A stretch of DNA of 64,000 nucleotides from Breviolum minutum Mf 1.05b.01 (lineage: Eukaryota; Sar; Dinophyceae; Suessiales; Symbiodiniaceae), in contig DF239931.1 of NCBI GenBank assembly GCA_000507305.1, positions 62,001 through 126,000 on the forward strand, given 5' to 3'. This document shows positions 1 to 12,334 of this stretch, one piece after another. Within the stretch, counting starts at the first letter, position 1. Every line of letters starts with the position of its first letter. Under the pieces are notes generated by a model that was given only the letters and a program-made list of their open reading frames with translations, made no database searches and was not told the origin of the DNA. The position numbers and the translations under genes are program-made.

Positions 1-794
1 TCACGTCCAAATTCACAAATATGATCAAATTATATAAATATGTAAAAATATATATGTGTAAAAATATATATGTCATCCTCAGAAAATCATACCAACGGAA
101 CCCAACAGGTGAATCACGGTAAATCTCCTACTACTAAGTACAAGCCTTGGTGTTTAAACAAACCTTAAGGCCCTAATGTTTGACAGTCACCTGGATCCAT
201 CTTCCAAGATTTTGTTGCCCTTCCATCCGTCCTTAAGGTTGCTCCCAAGGTCAATCGTACAATGAGTTCGTTTCCCAGCTCAAAGGCGAAAGGCTTTGGA
301 CCGTTGCCGGCTTGACCTTCCACCAGGATTTGCCCCGTAGTCGCACCAGTAACTGGTGCTTTTTTCATGCATGGCGTCAAAGGCACCAAGGAAGGTGGCC
401 TTAGACCAATGCAAAAAAAAGGCTGTAAACATAGCTGTCTATTTCAAGAATGTCTGATTTTCAAATATTAGAACTGAAGCTCTTCAGTGCTATTCAATGG
501 TTATTGATAGATTCTCACATTCTGTGCCTCCCTGACTCATGTCGTTAGCTCCTGTCCCAAGGCACGTCTCGGGATCCAGCAGCTGTGCCATCATGCATAG
601 GGTGAAAAAGCCTTCCCTTGGAAGGTGCAGATCCCTGAGGCATCCGACCGACATCTAAACAACAACTGCACTGCACCACACAGAGTTTTGGACCCAGATC
701 CTGTCCCACTGTCCCACCGTCCCAACCCCCCTGTCCTGATAAGCATCATGTGAGCCTACGCAAAAGTCGTGGAAAAAGGCCAAGATTTTGGAAA

Positions 795-966
795 AAAATT
801 GTTGGACCAAGGTTAGAAAGGTTGGCACTTGCAGTTTCGCACAATCTTTCTTCCCAGGATGGACCCACCTCATCTGAACGATCTTCTGGAATCTCATCTA
901 ACATGTCTGGATATTCGACCTCCAACATGTTCTGCTGCAATTGTACATCTCTCCTTAGGTCGATAT
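795..966 (-). CDS. Partial coding exon, acidic, unidentified
   Basis: One minus-strand frame stays open here and is rich in Asp/Glu, with a stretch reading NMLEVEYPDMLDEIPED followed by WEERLCETASANLS. The amino-acid mix is coherent and the two other minus frames are broken by stops, so I read it as an internal exon. No family is recognised. The exon would belong to an unidentified minus-strand gene whose other exons may lie up to about 4 kb. Limits are approximate, because dinoflagellate exons cannot be closed without transcript data. Confidence 0.35.
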
Positions 967-1165
967 AGCAGCTTGCAACTCTTTGACCCCCTCAACCCCA
1001 ACAACTGAGGAACAAGTTCAAATAGCGGCAGAGGCATACGTGTATCACACTGTCGCGGTACGTACATCTATACGACATACTTCACCTGTACTTAACTTGA
1101 AACATGGCAATCGGAATATCTGTCAGATTCTCTCAGGTGCACAATTTTGATCAATTTTGTACATC

Positions 1166-1345
1166 TATCCAAGACCAACCACGCCCTCTTTCGCCATCTT
1201 TCGCCCCAGCATCACATTGCTGGTGTCCACCAGAGCCCTTAACGAGCAACTCGACCGGTCCGTGCCGCGCACGTCGCGGCAGGTCAGGTCCGGCGCTGGC
1301 AAACAGGTGGCGTTGCAGAATGTACCTTGGCCTAAGCCCAGCCTG
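1166..1345 (-). CDS. Partial GC-rich coding exon with cysteines, unidentified
   Basis: A short island of clearly higher GC than its AT-rich surroundings contains one long open minus-strand frame. It reads GVSARLGLGQGTFCNATCL and then PDLTCRDVRGTDRSSCSL, so cysteines are spaced as in an extracellular or disulphide-rich segment. High GC inside a low-GC intergenic or intronic background is the usual sign of an exon in this genome. No domain is recognised; limits and phase are not resolved. Confidence 0.35.
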
Positions 1346-1999
1346 GCGGAGACACCGGCAGGGGAATTATTAACAAATGCATGGTGAATATGAATTTTTG
1401 AGTGACATGTTTTTGATGGCATTGGCATCCAGCAATCTAAAAATCATGTTTATAAAACCCATGAAAAAAATACAAGGTGTTTTCCAACATCCAAAAAGGA
1501 TTTCACAAAATTGCACCCTTTCACTCAACTCACTCACGGGACCGCCTCCACAATGTCAAGGGTCTGAAAATAATCTGAAGCTTAGAACCTCTTCGAACCG
1601 GATAGGCTGCATCATTGCTCCAAGCCCGTATGCCCACAGTCATCCCTGATAAGCTGGAGGCCTTCAGGATGATCACCAGACTCTGATGGTTGGAAAATTG
1701 ATTCCCGGGACCCACCCTGGATCTTTTAAAGGTTGAACAAGGGGAAGTAAAAGAAGTGATGGCTAAGATTGGTAAAATGGATACTTCTGATGATGCCTGA
1801 TGTCACTTCAATTTCAGCATTTAGCTTGCAGCTTCAGGCTTGTACACTGTTGGACTCTCAGTGGAAAGAACCGTAGCAACTGCAACCGGCATATCTTCCA
1901 AGGGCTGCAAGAACAATGAGAAGTTTCGGGCGGGCCCTAGTGAGATACGAAAAAAAACCCTCTTACTTTCCATTATATTTATACTGGCTGTTTATTAGG

Positions 2000-2780
2000 A
2001 ATCCTTATAATGGCCTGTTATAATCCCCACGTAGCTGGGTAGTATAATCCCCTATGTTTTTTTTCTCATTGCTCAAGTCGAACAAAGAACAGTACCACAG
2101 GATCTAAATAAGCCACTCCTTTGGATCTCCCACGCGATGAGTGCTGACAAAATTAAGGGTCCAGAGAGTCCACAGTATATCTAGATACAAACATGTCCAG
2201 TTCAACTCTGTGTCAATCTTGTGGCTTTTCGATTGTGTATGCCTGCATACAGCACCAACAACCCGGTTGCGCTTTTGGAAACAGTGTATATCTACGCACA
2301 CGTTGTCAAAATGTACGAAGAAGATACTCCGTACAAAGTATGTCTCAAGCATGTGTGATCGAAATATGAGTAGAATACAATCTGTGAGTGCACATGCATG
2401 TTCAAGTACCAATTTATGCATGCATGTATGTATGCACGTACCTGATCCGACTGGCAATGATTTTTTGTATCGTGTGTGTGCGTGCGTGTCTGCGTTTGCA
2501 TAAATATATAAAATAGAATATCATATTTGTGCAGTATATATACTGATATCGTAGATATCAGCTATGCATGTGAATTTGAATACACTAATACAGTACTGAA
2601 CTCAGACATTTGATTTGAAATACTCTGAAAGAAATCATTCAAACTTCAAACTAGAAATCTTCCAGACAAAACTGTTTTTTTCGTACGCATCCTTATTGTT
2701 CGTCCCCTCTTTTCCGTAAATATGAATATGAATATATATACACGCTATATAGAATAGAATCTACATATATATTTGTATCA
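2000..2780. other. AT-rich stretch without a supportable gene
   Basis: Long runs of TATA/ATAT, TGTG and CATG-like words, for example around 2505-2580 and 2720-2780. The open frames here are low-complexity readings of this sequence (Tyr/His/Cys-rich) and look like chance. I see no gene. Confidence 0.5.
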
Positions 2781-2789
2781 CAAGTAATT

Positions 2790-2925
2790 GCTTTTGCAAT
2801 GCGCATCCATGCGCAAAGAAATTGCAATGTTGGGAAGCCCACCGGGGCAAAGCGCCTCCAATTGCCAAATCTGTTGGTCCTTATTCGGCGGGATCTCATG
2901 CGGATCCATCTATCTATATAACTCG
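2790..2925 (-). CDS. Partial coding exon, unidentified
   Basis: A GC-richer segment between AT-rich blocks. One minus frame reads NKDQQIWQLEALCPGGLPNI and continues into ISLRMDAHCKS without a stop. Composition and local GC contrast support an exon; there is no family assignment. It may belong to the same minus-strand gene as the exons at 0.8-1.3 kb and 3.5-4.0 kb, which is inference from strand and proximity only. Confidence 0.3.
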
Positions 2926-3509
2926 CCGATTTTCGTGGAGCGATTCATCAAATGTATCAGAAGATATCTGAAAACATCTTTTAGACTTCCTGTCTCAGCT
3001 TTATACAATCTATGATGGTAGATCAAAACAAAAAGATTTCTGCCTGATCTTTTGCGGCACACTTGAGGATTTCTTCAGTCTCTTGCCCAGACTTACAGGA
3101 CACAAATGGACACCCTTGGCACCAGTTCAAACACATGCAAGACCTTTGGAGACTAGGCTACGTTGGCTAATTCAATCAACCCCTTCCGGCCCTTTTTCCA
3201 GTCCTTCAATTCCAAAAACTCCATGATTGAAAATTCCACTCAACTTCCAAACACTTTTGCCGCCTGTGGCCCTCATCCAGTCAATTCAGGTGATGAAACC
3301 AAGGATCGAAGCCTTTTCCACGTGATCCCACGGCATTAGCCTCTTCCAATGGTAGCATCTCCACCCGCGACAGCTCAGTCGTGTTGATTTGTGGCGCTCG
3401 GATCTTCAGTTTTGGTACAACCTTTCGAAATGTGAACGCGGATTCACAAGTGGATTGCACAAAGCTATAGGAGTGGCGATATATGAGTAAAATGGCAAGT
3501 AGTTAAGCA

Positions 3510-3990
3510 TCTGTGCACTTCTGGAGATGGCTTTTTCATGTTGTTTGCTTGCGGTTTCAAGGGCCCAGTTGGTTGTGCAAGTTTTTGAGTCCAATCTTTG
3601 TGGCTTCAACTCGAACTCTCCCAGGAGAGCCTCACCCAGCACCCAACCCCACTAGCTTGAACCAAGGGACAGCACCGTTCTCAATGATGCTGTATCTGGG
3701 ACCGCAAATGGTGGAATACCCCGATCTTCCAGCACATAGTGTGGAGAGGCTCAAGATCTGTCTGTTCAGCTGAAACTCCTTGACTTTCAGCTCATGGTCC
3801 AAGAATCTGCTCTCAGAATGAATGAATGCATGAGATTCTGCCACCTTTTACTGTCAAATGCTTCAAGTTGCACAAGTCCAGTTTGAGCGGTCTTCATGTT
3901 TTCTGCTCTTTTTGCCCTGTGCACAGGATTTCCTCCAGATCCTCCCGGCTCCTCCTCTTCCACCCGCATGTTCATCACCAATTGGTACAC
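3510..3990 (-). CDS. Cluster of partial exons, charged, unidentified
   Basis: Three overlapping-in-order minus-strand open segments look coding: one reading VEEEEPGGSGGNPVHRAKR (about 3870-3960), one reading ESRFLDHELKVKEFQLNRQ (about 3750-3815), and one reading ELKPQRLDSKTCTTNWALE (about 3540-3620). They are hydrophilic and partly helix-forming, as in a coiled-coil or linker region. Frames change between segments, as expected if introns separate them, but I could not place the junctions. Function unknown. Confidence 0.3.
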
Positions 3991-4234
3991 GCAAGTTTCA
4001 AGAACTCCATTGCTTCCAGTACCTTACAGCTATTCGACTGTGTGCTTCGGGCTTACTCTGTAGCAAGTTGTTTTGGAGCCATTATTTCAAAGCAGCACCT
4101 CATAACAGGATGACCTCAAAACAAGTCACATTGCCAGAGACTGCAAGATGAAAATACTAGTGCCATCTAATGCCTCACAGGGATTCTGACATGTCATGGT
4201 GACTCATAACCCCCTCCATTCCCCAATCCTTCTC

Positions 4235-5135
4235 GATTTGCAGCGAAGTTACATTCATCCTTCAAGGGATGGATGGGTTTGAACTCAATGAAAAACTCAC
4301 GGTAGCCTGCAGGTGCCTCCTGCCCAGCTTCAGCCACATCCGTATAGAGCGGTCCATGGTAACAGCCATTTGGTAGTGGGAAGCCGCCAGCATCATTGGT
4401 CCACATCTCTAAGAAGAGACGGCCACAGGCAGCTTGGCTCATCATCTCTTCCGGGATGGTTTCATTGTCTTCCATTTCCGCCTCTAGGCCCGAGGTGGCC
4501 TTCAATGGTAGGATGTTTCGAGGGATCTCCTGCGACATCAATTTGAAGAAGCAAGTCAATAATCTCATGTCACCTTCACTCAGCACGTTCATAAAAATAC
4601 ATCATAAGTTCTTACATCCGATAACCCTGGACGAAGAATTGCCGTGCGTTTTAAGGTGAGTAGCTCTTGAAAATAACATGGCCCCTACGCAACATGGCAT
4701 TCCAGCGCCTGGAACAAGATGCGCAGGACGATGGGTGTTTGAAGCCTCGGAGGACAATGTCGGAATTTGGGATGTGAAATTTGCTGCCTAAGGCCCACCA
4801 GCCAAAAATCACCCAGACATCACCCTGTTGATCCAAGCGTCTTGTAGGTTGCCTTGCCTGGCTTTGCTAGGTCACAGGTGGAAATCTCCATGACACGTTC
4901 ACTCAGTTGACTGGGTTCACCATAGAAAATGCCCCCTTTTCGTAGTGTGTCACTCCGCCATGGACCCCTTTCTATGTCAATTCTATTTGAAGCCCCGCAA
5001 CTTTTTGTCATTGCAGGCCCCTTCATTTTCGCATGTTCCCTTGCAGCTTTCCAGCTTTCAGTTGGGCCTCGGGTGGGGGAGAAGGAGATGATCACTGGAG
5101 CGGTGCTGCCACCAACCAAACTCGTGAAGTAGAGA
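4235..5135 (-). CDS. Partial exons of an unidentified protein
   Basis: Three minus-strand open blocks: about 4235-4530 (contains MSQAACGRLFLEMWTNDAGG and a Gly/Pro/Tyr-rich continuation), about 4655-4830 (contains DVWVIFGWWALGSKFHIPNS), and about 4830-5130 (contains PVIISFSPTRGPTESWKAAR and IERGPWRSDTLRKGG). Aromatic and Gly residues dominate, with few long hydrophobic runs, which fits a soluble beta-rich or extracellular protein. I do not recognise a family. Neighbouring exons up to 12.9 kb share this character and may be the same large gene; that is inference. Confidence 0.35.
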
Positions 5136-5350
5136 CCTGAAATTGGCGCAAAACCCACAAGGCATGACACATCATGACACCAACCCTACATCGCCTGCAT
5201 CTGCCATTGGTTCCGGTGTTGTGAAAGTCAAAGTGCCTGCTTCACCGTAGTACTCCTGCATTCAAATGATTGATTTCAGGATGACTGGGATTACCGGACC
5301 TGGATCTCCCAAATGTTTTGGTGGAGCATCTGCTGGTGATTTAACCTCTG

Positions 5351-5960
5351 TCACCTGCTGCAATGACTCTCATGGCAAACCAGAAACACTGTTTTAGTTT
5401 TTATGGGTAATGTTAATACAGCCAGGTTTTTTGTATTCGTCCAAATTCCCCCCCTAGTTAATAGGGGTATGCAACAAATCCCCCCAATTAGAGCCCCCCA
5501 TTTTGAAATTGGCCGGTCACAATAGTTTTCTTGTTGAGTGATAGGGAATAGTTGTCCAGTTGTCCTCAAGCCTAGATGTCTCTTTATTTGGGGGGGATTG
5601 GTCACTTCAAAATCTATTGAAAACTTTCTGGACCTTCTGGTGTAGGGCGGGAGGTGGTTTCTTAATCCGGGGTTGACATTACTGGGCGTTTGGTCTGGCA
5701 ATGTTTTAGGAGTTGACCATCTGGGAGAAAAGGGCAAGAGTCCTTTGTCATTGAATGCCAACATACTGTACCAACGTTGTTCTTGCACCAATATGATCCA
5801 ATATGTCAACATCATGTCCATGCTCACTCCACTTAAGGTGGTGCCACAGTATATGGCGCTGAGATGTCTCAAGTTCAGTTCCATCCTCTTCAACCCAACA
5901 GGGACCATCAGCAACCCTCACCACAGCTTGGGTGACACTCCTGATCAGGGCCATCTAAAG
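5351..5960 (-). CDS. Long minus-strand open frame and a probable short exon
   Basis: A 187-codon open frame covers 5351-5914. Its left part (about 5440-5640) carries poly-C and poly-G tracts and reads like translated non-coding sequence. A different frame at about 5835-5950 reads GALIRSVTQAVVRVADGPCW and looks more like a true exon, with a mixed hydrophobic and polar composition. I therefore support only the short exon. No family is recognised. Confidence 0.25.
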
Positions 5961-6133
5961 CTCCCCAACAGATCTTCAACTGCCCTGCTTGATTCGCTTT
6001 GATCTCCTCATCCGTCTCTAGTCGATTCCGCCGCTGCCAACCACCTGTGAAAGTGAGTAGCATTCCAACAGGGGCGCGCACCTTCATTGAATTTTCTCAG
6101 GTCCATATTTTCAGATCTTCACACTACACCATC

Positions 6134-6397
6134 TCAATCAAACCCAACCCACGCCCCGGAATCCCAGCCTTTTTGGTCAACAAACGTGATATGGGGACGT
6201 TCCCCTTCAGGCCACCCCAAGGCAATACTCAGCTTCCGTGGATCCCCAGCCACATAGGACACACGATTCCATAGCATCCGCAGAGTCTGAGGTTCATCCG
6301 CAAAGGCATAGAAGCCCGACAACTTTGACACAATGTGCCTCGGCGTTGCAGATGTTTTCATGGAGCACTTTGCTTCGGATTTTGCCACCAAAGTCAC
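6134..6397 (-). CDS. Partial coding exon, unidentified
   Basis: An 87-codon minus-strand open frame whose residues look coding throughout: it contains KLSGFYAFADEPQTLRMLWN, then RKLSIALGWPEGERPHITFV, then QKGWDSGAWVGFD. The mix of aromatics, charged residues and Gly/Pro is typical of a folded domain and not of low-complexity DNA. It probably ends at a donor site near 6150. Family not recognised. It sits in the same run of minus-strand exons as 4.2-5.1 kb. Confidence 0.4.
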   Translation of the reverse strand: MTLVAKSEAKCSMKTSATPRHIVSKLSGFYAFADEPQTLRMLWNRVSYVAGDPRKLSIALGWPEGERPHITFVDQKGWDSGAWVGFD

Positions 6398-6879
6398 CCT
6401 GAAAGCACAGTTGAGTCAAAGTTGAAATATCCTTTGAACATGTTTCAACTCTTGAACATCTCTTAACTCAATCCAAAACCAAGTAGCGTATGGCGCTGCA
6501 TACGCTACGGACAACAAAAAAAACAAAATCTGTACGGAGTGTAAAGCGGACAGTTCCGACAGCTCTGTTTGGATAAGATGATGGGATTTGATTCTAAGAG
6601 TCCCTAGTAGCGGTCCCTGCCCTCCACCCTGCCTTTCGCCATCTGTCCAAGACAGTGGTCCACGGCCATTCAACAAGATGCTTGACTCGTCAAGGGTGAT
6701 CCTCAATCGGATAACGATGATGCTGAATTGCATAACAAAAATGTGTGCAAGCGGATCGGTTCATTGAAAACACAAACGTCCAAACAAAGAAACATTCTTC
6801 CCAAACTCTGATCAACCTTTTTACATTAACCAAAATGGGGGGAGGATGGATTTTACCTCTCCCCAATTTTTTAGGCAAC

Positions 6880-7420
6880 GGTCAGATCATGGGCTTTCTG
6901 TGATTTCCTACCAAGCATCTGATCTCCATCCGAAACCTCGGCCGTTACATCCCCGCTGAAGGTGAGAATGGACTTGGTCTCTTCTATGCTGATGCTTTCA
7001 ATGTAGAGCCCAGTCCTAGCAGAGAGTGGTCTCCAATGGGAAGAAAAAATCAGCAAAATGAAAGCATCAAAGCCAAGCATCTGGTGGTTTTAAGGTGAAG
7101 CAACTGAATATCTCAAAAGAAAAAAATCCATCAATTGTCAATCAACAAAAATAGATTGCGGGCAAATATCAAGAGCTACAACATGCTACAACTATTTACA
7201 ATTCACCCATTCACACACCTCTCGTTGTTTCCACATCTTCCTGCTATCCTGAAACCACCTCAGGATGTTTCCCCCAAAATTCCCCGTCCTCTCCGACGAG
7301 ATCAAATAGACCTTGATGTTCTCGTCCACTGTAGGGGAGCGACAGGTCTTGCCATCCACACCAGGGCAGCCCAGTCGAAATCCGCCCAACACTCCTGGGA
7401 CCAGGTGAAAATACTGCAGG
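6880..7420 (-). CDS. Two partial coding exons, unidentified
   Basis: Minus-strand open segments at about 6885-7025 (reading GLYIESISIEETKSILTFSG then DVTAEVSDGDQ) and about 7230-7390 (reading CPGVDGKTCRSPTVDENIKV then GGNILRWFQDSRKMW). The first alternates hydrophobic and polar residues as in beta strands; the second holds two cysteines near its start. Both suit an extracellular beta-rich protein. No domain assignment. Confidence 0.35.
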
Positions 7421-7499
7421 TATGAAAAACTTTGAATCCTGTAGGCAGTTTTGAGAAATATCCACACGGATGATGATTTTGGGGGTAAACAAGTGGTTG

Positions 7500-9250
7500 G
7501 TAACTACTTGTTATTCCACCTGTAGAAGAGAGTGTAGAAGAACATACTGTAGAAAACTTGCATGTAGGTCACTGACCACTTTGGCCTTCCTTGATGACTG
7601 AGCTCCAACTCTTTATGCCCGGCGTGGAGAAAACACAGCTAGATTGAAAATTTGGTTACTTGTGACACTTAGTATAGGGATACTGCACAGTGCACAGCTA
7701 CTGTAAATTTCCCGATGCACTATGGCACTATGGTATTGCTGAAAGTACATGTTCAACGTTTTGAACTGTATATCTATCTAAATGATTCTATATGTACAGA
7801 TATGTGTGTGTGCCACAATTTACGTACATGTATGATCTATTATATGTCTATACTTGGAAGTGTGATGAAAGAAGACGAAGACGAAAAGAAAGAAGCAACA
7901 GGTGAGAGCTCTTTAGGCACAAAAACGCTGCGAAATGCGCAGGCAGTGTTTGAGTTCTGAGGGCGTCCATTATTTGTCTAGCTCATGGCAATGACATGAT
8001 CTCATGACCCTGAAGCAGAATGTCAAACACCTTTTCGCTTCCATGTCATCTTGGACCGCCAGCTATGCTACCACAAAGTTCAAAGCCTTTTTTCGTTTCA
8101 ACTAAGTCGTGCTTTTTCATAGCTCTCTTCTCTCAAGCTCTGTCCCCTCACTCTTTCCAGTGGCGCCTTTGGGGTTGTAGGCGTTCTCATAACATGTCTG
8201 AGTCAACGTGATGAGGCGGATCGTATCCTGCAAGTACAGTAGCTGCTTCCTTCAAATCCACCACTATTAATGACTAAATAACCGATCCCATGACCACATC
8301 GCAAGCCATCACAAGTTCGTGGCTGCCTGCGTGGTGAAGCCCCAGCCCTCCAGGTCAATGCGTACCACCAGGTTGGTGGGTAAAATCCTTGGGAGTCAGG
8401 TGTTCAAACTTGCCTGCAGAATGCAGCGATTTGTTTCAAAGAAACTTGAAGGAACCAAATTCAGGTCTTGGAATTTGCTTGTTTCAATTGATTGGCAATC
8501 TGGTGGTACACGTTGTGAGTGGTGGTACAGGTTGTGAGTGGGGCATGCTGCCATTTTGAAGCATTCAGTCAGTGTTTGGCTGTGTAACGGGAGAAGAACC
8601 ACGTGCCAAGTCCACTCTAAGTTAGAACTAACGTGTCCAAGCTTCACATTTTGATTGCGCTTCGTGCCTTTCACCCTGCAGCTGTTCGGGCTGGGGAGGG
8701 GGAGCTGCTTGGGAAGTGCATCCACTGAGAAAGGCAACTTCGAATCCAACCCCCATCACATGGCACCCAACTTGTTAAGCGCTGAGGTAGCTACAGAATC
8801 GTTGCGGCCCAAATGTAGCCAGTATCAGCGCTACATTCGTCAGCCGTGGTCAGAAAGGAACCTGGATGGCTATCACTCGGTGGTCCCACAAATTAGATAC
8901 CAATGTGATGCTGGTTTCAGAACCTCATCGGTTCCCTCGAAGGCTATTCCATATGTTAGCCAACTAGCACCTTTACCGAAGAAATGAGAGCATGTACAGT
9001 AGCACCACATCAATGAAAGATCTGGCTGTGATTAAGGTCGACCTTGAGCTCAGCATGTGGTTTTTGCCCCATGGCCGTGTCAAAAGATGAAGTGTGAGTC
9101 TATGAGGCCCTGGTCTTAAGGGAATCCAACTGAAGCATGCCTCAAATTGCCCCATGTTCTCCGCTTCTGATGGTTCTGTGGTCTCTCACACTATCCACTC
9201 ATCGGACGGCGTGTTTTCTTTCACCTCGGAAAAGTGATGGACAAAGCCTC
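7500..9250. other. Stretch with no well-supported gene
   Basis: Open frames here are short and mutually contradictory. An imperfect 20-bp tandem duplication (core TGGTGGTACA, differing C/G in the next base) lies at about 8500-8540. Possible short exons near 8655-8760 and 9050-9155 could not be assigned a frame. Probably intronic. Confidence 0.35.
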
Positions 9251-9264
9251 TAACTTCCTAAGTG

Positions 9265-9425
9265 GCCAAGCAACAATAGCACACTGCGTAAGTGCCGGCT
9301 TCCAAGAACAGGAAAGTTTGATCATTCTCACTACCTATGAGCGCAGGGCATGCATCATTAGATGAAAGGTGTGAATTGGGAGATCCTTCAAAAGCAACAC
9401 CAGGAGGACTCCCTAAAAAAAATGT
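9265..9425 (-). CDS. Partial exon with an AGTYAVCYC motif
   Basis: The minus-strand frame reads PNSHLSSNDACPALIGSEND and then TFLFLEAGTYAVCYC. The Gly-x-Tyr-x-x-Cys-Tyr ending recurs in other exons of this window (about 18.87 kb and 20.5 kb), which suggests a repeated extracellular domain. The exon probably ends at the CYC codons, since the frame stops shortly after. The family is not one I can name; that it is secreted is inference from cysteine content. Confidence 0.45.
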
Positions 9426-10739
9426 TTCTTCAAATTCCAATGGCGTTTTCCAATCTTTTGAATAAATTCATGGCTGGGGAATTTGGATGACATGAAACTA
9501 CCAACCAAAAAAAGAAAGATATTGCTGTCTCCCCCATCTCCCAGGTCGCCTGTGAAAGGCAAATATTGTGCAGGATCCGGTCCAACCCAAGCCATGTAAT
9601 TCGTCGCACCCTCTGTGGAGTCAGGTCCATTCACCGTGCCAGTGCTGGTGCTGTTGTAAGCACACGCAAACTGGGAAGGCAGGCGACGTGTAGTCTTTTT
9701 ATGACCTACAGTATATGCACCTTTAAGTTTTCACCTCCCTTAGTATCAAAATATATCAAAATCAGGTTTTCAGTACGGACCTCATTAAGGGAATATGGGG
9801 ATGAAGTACAGTACTAAGTTACTAAATCATTCAGCCTTACCGGCAAAACGTTGGGGGGCATGGTTGGCTGGAAGCAGCCAAGGCGCATCCAAGCCCCGTC
9901 GTCCTGTCGGCGTCATCTCGCGATCAAGGCCCAAATATTGTTCCAAGGTCACCTTTGTGGAACCTTGGTTGAACCGAAACCTAAGATGGTGCTATCATGA
10001 GGTATTCATAACCTCAATATATTGAATGTGGTGTTTCTATTTTCTCTCCCCATTCTGAAAAGAGCTGATAGCCTGATAGCCTGATAGCCAATAATGAAAG
10101 CAAAGAATGAGTATCAATGCAATTCCCTCTTGCACGTATCTTGTATATACATAAACCGAAGATATTAAACAAATATAGAACTAGAATATACATAGTATAA
10201 ATATATATATGTATGTAGTAATGCCCATCATTTGCCAACTCAAGGTGTTCATATAGTCAATCCGTGTTATGGCCTGCCCCCACTTCATCAAGTTGCTTGG
10301 CGTGATATTGATGTGTATATATATATATGTATGTGTGTGTGTATCTCAACATACCAGACAAACGAGGACCAAGGACATGTCATGCGTGTCATGAAGTTTT
10401 CAGTTGAGTCACTCCCCTGCGGCACATACTCCAGCGTATTGTCAAAGGATAAAATCTTCATGATAGACTTTCTTCGCCATGGAATACTATCATAAGGATG
10501 CATACCTCAGCCACGCAAGAAGCAAATGGTCCCCAGCAACATTTCACAACTTCCTGATAACTTTTTGACTACACCCCTCAGCCGCCTTCGGAGATGTTGG
10601 AGCGGATCCCAGCAAACAGCCTCGGGGGAAGAATCAAGGTGGCTCCAGCCAGTGACCAATGTTGGATCCAATTCTGACTCATCCAAGATTCCCAGGGACC
10701 AACCATGTAAACGCTTGTAAAAGATTACATCTCATAGTT

Positions 10740-11400
10740 CATCTCACCCTGAAGCATAAATATGGCCGTTGCCTTCTCCAGTGCGATGGGTGACGGAGAA
10801 GAAAAAAAAACTCCGTCGAACGAACTCTACCCACTGCCGGGGTGACCATTGTTTTACGCCCGAAGCCATCCCTGCCCCTGACTTGCCAACTTTCAACCAA
10901 ATCTATCTTCCCTTGGGATTCCGCCAAAACACGTGATGGCACCAGACTTGGTGGGATATTCCACTGTCTCGATGGGCTGAATAATCTGGAATCCCTCACG
11001 CAACTTTGACCACCTGGCACTCTGACAGGGCTATGGCATGGGGCAAAGCTGAACCTTTGCTGGGCACAGCTCTTGAGAAGGATAGAAGGCCAAATCTTCT
11101 TGATTTTTGTTGGTTGAAGAAATGGTGTGGAGTCCCTGGTGGAGTACTATTTGAAGTTGAGTTGGCTTCACCCAACCTAGGTTTGTACATATACATATAT
11201 ATACATGTGTGTGTATGTGTATATATAACAAAGTGCCAAGGTCAAACTCCAACCCGCCCGCTCATCCAATCCATCCAATCCATCCCATCCAACCTTGCCA
11301 GACCAGCAGAGTCAGCAAGGCGTATCTCGCCCACCTCGAAATAGTTGTAAAAGTTGTGGCCTCGGGCTGTGCAGGGAGCGCGAATGCGGAAGGCTGAGTC
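10740..11400 (-). CDS. Partial exons, unidentified
   Basis: Minus-strand open segments: about 11290-11400 (contains RIRAPCTARGHNFYNYFEVG and EIRLADSAG), and about 10900-11008 (contains REGFQIIQPIETVEYPTKSG and AITCFGGIPRE). Both have single cysteines, beta-prone residues and no stops, and lie in GC-richer islands. Another frame at about 10740-10830 reads SPIALEKATAIFMLQGEM and may be a third exon. Function unknown; probably part of the same unresolved minus-strand gene set. Confidence 0.35.
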
Positions 11401-11724
11401 GTGACTTTGAGTTCTCCCGGCTGCTGGTTTTTGCAGCAGTGCCTATTGGACACTTGCCGTTGACACAACCGTTTTTCTTCACTCGGGACCAGCTATGGCT
11501 CCAATAGCAACTGATTGGCTCCTTGCCACCTTCCAAAGTTCGCCTAGAGACAGTCAGTATCACAATAGCACACCATAACCCGATCGCTCATGGGAAGCTT
11601 ACCTCGGACACAGCGCTGGACTATGTGCCATCGAATTTTACTTCGATTTAGGTCCAGGCCCTCATAGCAAAAATTCAGGTTTTCCCTCATCAAGATCACA
11701 TGAGCCCGGCAAGAGTGTGCGTGC

Positions 11725-11935
11725 TTGCTTCTTTGTTTGTTTTGTTTGTTTGTTTGTTGGTTTGCTTGTTTGTTTGTTTGTTTGTTTGTTTGTTTGTTTG
11801 TTTTGTTTTGTTTTGTTTTGTTTTGTTTTGTTTTGGTTGGTTTGTTGGTTTGTTGGTTTGCTTGTTTGTTGGTTGGTTTGGTTGGTTTGGTTGGTTTGTT
11901 CCTTTGCTTGTTTGTTTGTTTGCTTGCTCGCTCCT
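11725..11935. repeat. TTTG/TTTTG/GGTTTG microsatellite
   Basis: About 210 bp of interrupted tetranucleotide and pentanucleotide repeats on the plus strand: TTTG, then TTTTG, then mixed GGTTTG units. It yields open frames of Phe/Val/Cys/Leu on one strand and Asn/Gln/Thr/Lys on the other that should not be annotated as proteins. Confidence 0.95.
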
Positions 11936-12334
11936 ACCTTCCTCCCACCCTTCCCTCCTACATTCCTTCGTTCCTTTGATCGAGCCCTAGCCTTGGCAAA
12001 CATCCATTGACCATGCCAGAAGTTTTGAAGCATCAGGACCACGAAGCATGAAGACCATGAACCAATCTCTCCAATTCATGGGAAATTTAAGGATACCCGC
12101 AGTGCCACCCCCATCCCCCGGGAAAAAAAGGCTTTAGCGGCTAAAGGCCTTAGTGGATGATGGTGGTTAATAATCGCCATACCAAGAGTCCAATGAGATC
12201 TGGCACCTCCCAGAACTTGAAATCTCGCCGATCACCTCAACACTTGGAGGCGGCCAGCGTGAAAATTCTGACAAGGAGGGTGAGAATAGTGAAGCTTGGT
12301 GAACCATGTTCTGCTGGACATTATTCTTCACTAA

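Noticed and set aside
4820-5170. Nucleoside-diphosphate-kinase-like reading of the exon at 4.8-5.1 kb
   Set aside because: Only a vague resemblance; the kinase active-site motif with its His is absent.
10138-10345. TATA-rich tracts as promoters
   Set aside because: Simple AT and GT repeats not placed at any supported gene start; dinoflagellate promoters generally lack a TATA box.
11662-12042. Frames rich in Phe/Val/Cys/Leu or Thr/Asn/Gln
   Set aside because: Products of the TTTG microsatellite.
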